DNA of 64,000 nt, taken from contig JACAXG010000081.1 of assembly GCA_018881555.1 (NCBI GenBank), positions 3,232,674 to 3,296,673 on the forward strand, read 5' to 3'. The DNA is from Amblyornis subalaris (taxonomy: Eukaryota; Chordata; Aves; Passeriformes; Ptilonorhynchidae). Positions 11,622 to 64,000 of the stretch are shown piece by piece (positions within the stretch are counted from its first letter, which is position 1; every line of letters starts with the position of its first letter). The translations under genes and the position numbers were made by a program. Below the pieces are notes generated by a model. The model was not told where the DNA came from and did not search any database. It saw only the letters and a list, made by a program, of their open reading frames with translations.

Positions 11622-12023
11622 CTCACCAGCCCTGGTTCCAGCATGTTGATCCTGCTGTGTTGGTCCAATGGGATGTCCAGGGTCCTGCTTGGGAGGTACT
11701 GCTTTCTGGACAGGTTTCCCCACCCTGGCAGAGGTTCCTGGCTTTCCATGCAAAGGAGTTCTCACACAGTCTGTTCTTCCAGACCTCTCTGAAAACGGGT
11801 CGGAGGCTTTGGGGGTCTTGGGTGGTCTTGATCCCCTGTACAGTCCCTGCCCTCTTCTTGCCCTCATTCTGCGCTGGTGCCGCACTCTGTTGTGCTGATC
11901 CCCAGGAAATACAACAAGGATGTTTGTCAGGGAAAAGTGCTGCCCTACCTCCGCATGGCCCCTTCTGCAGCCCCATCTTGTTCTTCCCAACGGTGTGTTA
12001 TTACCAGCCCTTGCTGTCCGTCA

Positions 12024-50953
<38,930 letters not shown>

Positions 50954-51251
50954 ACCCACTCCAGAGACCACACCCGTCATATCTGAACAATAGCTTATTT
51001 TTGGCTAATTCCACGTTTTATGATTGAACATAAAACATTTTCCAGTGTCTGCCTGCCTGTTCCAGGTGGACGATGGCCTCGTTGTATTGAGCCTCATCTT
51101 AACACGAGTCTGCTAAGGAAAGGAATCCTGAGAAAGCAGCAAGGACATTGCACATTGGTCTCACCACGGGAGCACTTTCATTTTCCACAGTAACTTTCCA
51201 GGAAGTTCTTAAAAATTAAAAAAAATGTGTCCTTAATATTTTTAAAAGGAA

Positions 51252-51369
51252 ACTGTCTCTACCTGTGAAGAGGCACTTGACTGAGTTTCCCACAGCACAG
51301 TCGGACAGAGAAAGGAACTGGGTCACTTATGGATTGCTTGAGAAGTGAGAAGGTTGTTCCTCTTGGCTG
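51252..51369 (+). repeat. 118-bp duplicated segment, copy A
   Basis: It aligns without gaps to 53108-53225 with about nine mismatches counted by eye (roughly 92% identity). It lies in the likely IPO9 3' UTR. Both ends are shared exactly: ACTGTCTCT at the left and TTCCTCTTGGCTG at the right. It is not a CR1 sequence I recognise. Confidence 0.85.
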
Positions 51370-51891
51370 TTGTTCCTCCTCACGTAATACAGGGTAAATA
51401 TCTTGATCCTACAACGTGACTTCTTTTATAGAACCACAGACTCTCATCAGAGCTGCCTGGATGGGACGGAGCCTGTTCACGGGAGTTTGGAGGGGAAGCT
51501 GAGTCGATAAACCTGGGTGCATATCTTCTTTCCTGGTGTGGACGGGGCTCTGTTGCTCACATCTCCCATGGGAGCAGATCTTCACTAACACTTGTGTGTG
51601 CACACGCTCAGAGGAAGCCACCACTTAAATTTCTGTTCCTGTGGCATGTGGCTACAAAAGACTGGTTTTCTGGAACACAAGGAGCCACAATTTTTAGGGG
51701 AAAAAAAACCGGATTGTATTTAACATATTTGCTCCAGGACAGCCACTCTGAACTCTTTTGCTTCTTTCACACTCCTGTGTGTGTTTTTATAGAGTGGTAA
51801 AATAACATTTGCAAATTGATTTCCCCATGAGAACAGTGTGATGTATCTCACAACACCTCTCTGCCTTTGGTTCCCTTTGGGGGAAAATGAA

Positions 51892-51897
51892 AATAAA
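51892..51897 (+). terminator. IPO9: IPO9 polyadenylation signal AATAAA
   Basis: AATAAA in the context GAAAATAAAACG, about 940 bases after the stop and followed by AT/GT-rich sequence. It is the best candidate. Distal sites cannot be excluded. Confidence 0.6.
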
Positions 51898-51915
51898 ACG
51901 ATTAAAATGTACATT

Positions 51916-53107
51916 GGTATCCTTCTTATAAAACAGATTTAAAAGGAACTTGCACTTGTTTCCCGAAGTCACTTTTTAAAGACATATTTCTCCTTAGGAC
52001 GCATTCTGTATGTGCTGCTGGAGGATGTTGGGGTGTTTCACAGGAGTCACCTGGACAGAAAGGGAGTCCTGTGCTATATGTACCTGCTGCTTCAAACAAC
52101 AGGCTCAGCCATTACAGAGTTTCCTTTTAAGAAAGGCAGTTGCTGTTCCTTTGTGGAATAATTTGCTTCGACGTTGTATCAAAACCTCCATAACCTGGAG
52201 TCCTTCTGTATCTCACTGGTCTCACGTTGTGCCCGAGAATGGGCAGAGCTGGGAGGATCCCCCCATTCCCTGCAGACTCCACTGAGCCGTACTCAAGTTC
52301 TCAATATTTTGTGTGCCTAACTAACTATGAGAAGCAGAGTTTGAAGCCTGATTTTTATGTGTGAAATAAGGTACAAGCTCTTCCCATGCAGTTGTGTCTC
52401 AGTGTCTTTCTTCCCTGTGGATTCTCTGGTCTATAAGAATATCTAATTAAACTGGGTGTACTGGCCCTCCCATCCTATACAGTCCATTAGGAGTTTTGTT
52501 CTGAGGCCTTTGTCTCAGCTTTCACTGAAAAGGGCCAACAAGTTAAACTGAACACTACAGTCTTGAAAACCCACTGAGAAGCCAAGGGCTGCAGTGGTGT
52601 GTCCCCATGGCTGTGCAGGAAGGGTCAGGAGAGTCCTCAGAGGAACCAGTCCCAGCTCTGGGAGGAGGCAGGACCAACTTTTCTTGCCCCGTGCGTTGGC
52701 AGCAAAGGCTCAAGACCAGCCATCCATGCTTGGAGGTGAATGCCAAACATCTGGAAGTATCAGGGTGTGTTCTATGGTGACAGGAGTAAAGAGGGCATTG
52801 AAGGCTGGTGCTGGCGGGGTTTGTGCGTGCTCCAATGGGAGCTGGAACTGCTCCTGTGCCTCGGGGGCTTTAGCCGGATTGGAAGGTGGGTTTAAACAAG
52901 ACCATGAAAAACGAGGCTGACACAGTAGTTCTGACACTGACCCGAGACATCTAAGGGGGTCTGTGCATTGTAACTTCCAAAAGGTGCATGGGTCAGTGTC
53001 ATGTTCCTGCTGGACCTCATCAGTGTTTTGGATAGAAGCTGCTTTGATTTGCAGCTATTGATGGTTTTTCCAGAATGTGAGAAGGGAAGGAAGGGGAGAT
53101 AAGTGGC
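51916..53107. other. IPO9-LZTR1 intergenic sequence, no gene seen
   Basis: There is no conserved protein motif on either strand. It could hold a longer IPO9 3' UTR variant. No repeat family was recognised. Confidence 0.5.
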
Positions 53108-53225
53108 ACTGTCTCTGCCTGTGAAGAGGCACTTAACTGAGTTTCCCACAGCACAGTCAGACACAGAAAGGAACTGAGTTCCTTACGGATTGCTTGAGAA
53201 GTGGGAAGGTTGTTCCTCTTGGCTG
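53108..53225 (+). repeat. 118-bp duplicated segment, copy B
   Basis: The direct-orientation copy of 51252-51369, 1,856 bases downstream and outside the likely IPO9 transcript. See copy A. Confidence 0.85.
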
Positions 53226-54080
53226 AACTGGTGCTCTGCACTCTCCCTCTTGCATCCTCAGCTCAGGTGCAGCCTGAGCTGGCCAGGCACGGTGCTGCTG
53301 TGTGGGTGCTGACACTTGGGGCCAGCCCTGGAGGGGCAGGACTAGCACAAGGATGGTGTGGTTGTGCAGCAACTATTGCCAGCAAACCCACCGTGTGCAG
53401 GATGGTCTTGGCGAGAAATTGTCTGACTCAAAGCAATCCCTAGGAAGAGGCCGGATAGGATGTGAGAGAGTGAATGAGGGAGATGGTTTGAGGGACCTCA
53501 GTGAAGTCCTGCTGGTGTTCATGACCTTGTTGCTTTTCTGCTTTCGCTCTGTCCTCTTTCCTAACAAAATTCGGAGTGCTCCATGCTGTGTCTTTAAACA
53601 AGGATTGTGTTTGCTGCAGGAATTGTGCCGAAAAAGCTCTGACCAGTAACACGGTGATTGCTCAGGATGAGGAGCTGTGTCAGGTCTGGTTTCGAGGTGC
53701 AGCACCACTTGTGTTGTCTGCTGTTGAGAAGAAACTAAACGAATAGCCCTAGAGGTGACTGAGAGCCTGTTGAGCAATACAAACTAAAGAAAGCCGAAGG
53801 GTGGGCTCTGGGCGACTGCAGAGCCCTGGGCGCGGGNCCACTGCAGCGCCGGTGCCTGGCACACGTGTGTCCTGCTCAGGGCTCGTCTGGCGGGGTGAAC
53901 TGACCGTGTTTGCTCACTAGGTGTTCTGGGAGTAGCACGAAGCTCCGATCAAAGCTCCAATCCCACGGACCGTGTTTTTGACCAGCGAACAGCCCAGCTC
54001 GGACCCTGGCATGAGACTTTATGCATATTCATGATACTGTTCTTCTTCGGGTTTTTCTTTTTTTTGTATTAACAATTAAA
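53226..54080. other. Intergenic sequence upstream of LZTR1
   Basis: No gene was recognised. GC-rich sequence near 53815-53890 is followed by an AT- and T-rich stretch at 54015-54100 containing TTTATGCATATTCATGA. The origin of this stretch is unclear. Confidence 0.4.
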
Positions 54081-54237
54081 CTCTTTTAATTTACAATCCC
54101 GCCTGGCTTCCCCGTCCCTACCGGGGCAGCCCTGGTACCTGCTCGGCCTGGTGGGCTCAGCCCCTGCCCCGCCACGGCCTCGAACGCGGAACCTGGAGCT
54201 CCGCCGTGTCCTTTCCTTCTCCCCGCCCTCGGGCGCT

Positions 54238-60592
<6,355 letters not shown>

Positions 60593-63500
60593 GTAAAACC
60601 TTCAGCTCCTGTTTTTTCCTTTTATGCTCCGTCTTTTTTNACTCATTTTTGCTGCAGATACTTTTTGACAAGAACATTGACTTTTAGCTAAATAGTAACA
60701 ACTCCTTCCTACCAATACTTAATCTGCTCAAATATTGTGGGCAGCAGTCCTTGAAAATTAGTCAGTGTTGGCACATTTAAAACTTTACTTAGCACTGTTC
60801 AAAGAAAAACCATGAAACGCTTTTGGTTTGAGTTATGAGTCAATCATTATTTGGCAAAGTTGAACAATGAATTCAGTGTGTACCAGAGGTTGGCTGTGTG
60901 CTGCTCTTTAAGCAGAATTCAAAACTAGACAAGGTTTGATTTGTCACTGTAATAATTCCCATGTGTGTAAAATCTTATAAATTCTGATTATGCATAAAGG
61001 CATGGCTGGGAAACAGTAATATGGAAAGGCTATTTTAACAAGCTTGCATTAATAAGAGATGTAAATTTAAAAATGTCTGGTTTTTATGTGAACATCAAAA
61101 GGCTGGAGACCACCAAGGACCAAGGAAACACCTCAAATGAGACAATATTTAAAAAAAAAAAGATGANGAACATGTTAATCTGTTTCTTTTGAGCTACTCA
61201 TTGCAAGGCAGTGATTGTGTGATAAAATGTCAATTTTTTCTCTTAGCGCACTCACAGATGCTGCCTGGGATCAGCTGGTGTTCCAGGTGGCAGTGCTGAG
61301 GGCTCGCCTGGTTTCAGTGCACATTTCAGGTCATGTTTCTGTAAGTTCAGTTCCNGTGGCCTCCAATAGTTTCATCCCAGAATGCACAAGCAGTTGGTTC
61401 CCTGAAGCCCATCCCAATGTGTGTGGTTCCTGGCTTTGGAACAGCAGCATTCACTGTGTTTGTTAATGTGAAGAGATTTTACCTTAAGCCACGTTAGAGT
61501 ACTGCAGCTGATGTCACAGGAGGTTTAGAGCANGTGAGCTGCTCTGCAAGAGGAGGCGCTCCTGCGTGTGCGTGTGCTGTACACGGAACTGCGCAGCCTG
61601 AGGTTATACCTCAGAGAGCTGAGTATTGCAACGATTAGGATCAGGTGCAGAGTTCCTAATTTATCCAGCATGGGTGTGANAGGGCTCACCCCCCCAAATG
61701 CTGGGCTGTGCGTTTGGTGTGTTTATGTGTTTGCAGAGATACTCACAGCGTTGGGTGAGTCGGACGATCCCACACACACACTGCACATAATTAACTGTGC
61801 GCGTGGGCCTCGTTGGGAACAGTAACTTGACCAAAGTATTTCACAGTGGCCTATTTAATGCTTTACANAGGTGATTTATTGTCACATGAAATTAATAAAG
61901 CTGCTTCTTCAACTTTCTAAAGCTACAGTTGCCTTCAGGACTGTAGATCCTGTTCTGTTCCTGCTAGTGTTACTGTTTGACATGTGAGGCTTTGGCAGGC
62001 ATTGGTTCTTTTTGCTTCCAGGAGCAGAACTGCTCCTGGCAATGTTGTAAACCAGCATTATTCCCTGAGTTATCCCCTGCTAAATTTCATTTCAGATTTC
62101 AGAGCTCTTTTCTTGATCTGTCTGTAATCCCAGACAGGAATCTGTTAGTTGCTTGTGTTGTATTTTGAAGTTCCTTTCTCTGATACAGCATCTAGAGACT
62201 GATTTGGTAGAAATGAGAGGTGAGATGGAAGTGCTGTTGAAACACATGATAGTAAATTTTCCTAAAAGACTGATTAAATGCAAAACCTGAAGGACTTTTG
62301 GCACTTTAAGTAAGTTCTAAATTATTTTGTGTCTTATGGAGTGATAACTAGGTAATTTCTCAGAATAATTTTCCTAAAGTTTCTATGAGCTTTTAGCAAA
62401 GACTTCTAAAGGTGGCAATGAATCTCTAATACCATCCTGTTCCCAGGACACTCTGAACTTGGNTTTTCCTTTTTTATCCATCTCTGTGAACAAAATTATT
62501 CACATTAATTTGAAACAAAATAGAAGTCAATAAGTGCAATGCCGTCTCAGCACTTGAGGGTTTCTGCTGTGTGTGAAGTGATAGTGACCTCTGTTATTGT
62601 GCAGCAGAATGACCTACCTTGACTTTTAGAGTTGGGTTTTTTTCTTTCCAATGGATGGATTGTAGAGTTTACATTCTGCTTGCGAATGTAAACAACTGTA
62701 CATTGTGATGCGATCGTAGAAATGCTGCATTACGACTTTGCTTAATTGCACTATAGCAGGGTTACTTTCTTACTTATNGCCATACGATGCCTATCCTTAA
62801 TTCTTTCTTCTTTTGGACTTTTAGCATGGAGTGGTTAAAAGCCTCTGGAGTCCAAAATAAGGTTTGGTGCCGATTGAGCTATTAATTCAGTGGTGATTTT
62901 TACAGTNTTTTGCAAAGGAGATTTCTTACACTGAAAGAGAGTGATTGCTGCTTGTTCTCTGAACTGAGCNAGCCCTGAGGAGCTTTTCAGAGTGATCAGG
63001 GAGGGTTTTGGACTTTTCAGACCTGTTAATGCCAGTAACAGGAATAGGCTGCCAGGTGGAAATTGTATGTCCTCTGCTACCTTGTTATGGGCAACACAGA
63101 AGGTGACAAGTCACATGAGACTGAAGAACCTTGGGGTTGTTACTTGGAAAAGGTGGCACAATCACAATTTGGGCATTAATCACAACAAAGCACGGTGAGT
63201 TTCAGGAAGGTCCTAGAGGCACTTCTTGAGCCCAGATAGCAATCATGTGTCAGGTACTGCAGGTGCCCTGAGACAGTCTGACATTTCCTGCATTTTGGGT
63301 AAACAAGTAGAACAAACCTGGGAACAGGTCTGGCAATGGACCTCTTCTGATTCTCTGCCCAGGGCTTTCAGAGTTCTTGACAGTGCCTGGCTGTGGGATG
63401 AAGGATGGGAAACGGTTTGATGAGTAGAAGAGGGGAAACTGAAACGGAACAGGTCAGTACTTCAAAAATAAGTTCAAAAATAAACCAGGAGCTGCCATTT

Positions 63501-64000
63501 TATNCTTTAGGATGTCTCCAAAATGAATAAAAAGGCATCCTTGCTGAGCTACACAATTGCAGTCTGTAGCTCCTCAGACCTATATATAATGTATGTACAT
63601 AGAAATCTTACAGAGCACACAGAGCTATTCTCCATCTTCACTGTTAGATGATCTTCACAGCTGGGGGTTCTGCTTTTCTAAGGCNGCTACAGGAATATCT
63701 TGTCTGAGTCCTTGCCTGCCTGCCTAACCCTGCCACAGCTTCCTGGGGTGCTGGATTTTCTTTATACAGGGCTACTAGAGGATTTAAAAAATAAATAGAT
63801 TTTTTGTTTGCCTCGAGTTTTCCTATTGAACTTGAAATATCCTTTAGTTTCTGAAGAAGGTTGGAGCAGCATAAAAAACCAGCAGGCAGTAAGAGGGAAA
63901 ATGCCCCATGTTGCACAGGTGACNGACACACACAGGCACGTGACAGTCAATGGCTTGTGCTACAGAGGAGTGTTCTGCAGGGAATGACAGGAGCTCTGGG
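60593..64000 (+). other. LZTR1: LZTR1 intron 9 (continues beyond window)
   Basis: The sequence starts with donor GTAAAACC at 60593. I looked for the next LZTR1 segment (the human protein continues with a linker, then a further kelch motif) and found no match before the window ends. No recognisable repeat family or RNA gene was seen. Short open frames are random. Confidence 0.75.

Larger units (their letters stand above)
50954..51915 (+). other. IPO9: IPO9 3' untranslated region
   Basis: The region follows the TAG stop at 50951-50953. It has no coding potential and includes copy A of the 118-bp duplicated segment. The end is inferred from the AATAAA at 51892. Longer transcripts are possible. 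Confidence 0.65.

Noticed and set aside
11200..12000. Possible endogenous retroviral LTR on the minus strand (AATAAAGCTTTC-like string, pyrimidine tract)
   Set aside because: No matching second LTR, primer-binding site, target duplication or gag/pol-like coding sequence was found in the window. The resemblance is too weak to annotate.
61240..61470. Possible LZTR1 exon after a TCTTAG acceptor-like site at about 61246
   Set aside because: The translation does not match the LZTR1 linker or kelch sequence, and it has no conserved motif or convincing donor.

Overview
This is vertebrate nuclear DNA, almost certainly from a bird. It holds split genes with GT-AG introns whose translated exons closely match known vertebrate proteins. 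Its interspersed repeats are dominated by chicken-repeat-1 (CR1) LINE 3' ends, recognisable by a conserved GGTTTGGGTTGGAAGGGACC-like block and an ATTCTATGA-type terminus. There is no operon, no CRISPR array and no bacterial gene architecture.

Three protein-coding genes lie head to tail on the plus strand. (1) Positions 1-4.9 kb hold the 3' end of KDM5B, a histone H3K4 demethylase: the last three coding exons, including the C-terminal PHD finger, then the 3' UTR and poly(A) signal. (2) Positions 12.66-51.9 kb hold a complete IPO9 (importin-9) gene. I resolved 24 coding exons, giving an open frame of 1,035 codons with matching phase at every junction. (3) From 54.40 kb to the window edge lies the 5' part of LZTR1, a kelch/BTB adaptor of CUL3: nine exons and 323 codons, with the rest outside the window.

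The KDM5B-IPO9 interval (4.9-12.6 kb) contains no gene I can support. It holds CR1 copies, an unclassified repeat present twice, a purine-rich simple repeat and a 37-bp minisatellite. The minisatellite contains the only large assembly gap (12169-12514) and ends about 110 bp before the IPO9 start codon, next to a CTCF-like motif. The IPO9-LZTR1 interval holds a 118-bp segment present twice and, just before the LZTR1 ATG, three regularly spaced ZNF143/STAF-type elements.

No wholly new biological system is evident. The items most worth a second look are an AT-AC (U12-type) intron in IPO9, GC-AG introns in IPO9 and KDM5B, the triplicated ZNF143-like promoter module, the minisatellite/CTCF junction, a donor-like G-rich repeat in LZTR1 intron 2, and the close linkage of LZTR1 to IPO9, which is not the human arrangement. 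The three proteins act in separate processes (chromatin, nuclear import, ubiquitination), so their adjacency is positional and not a pathway.
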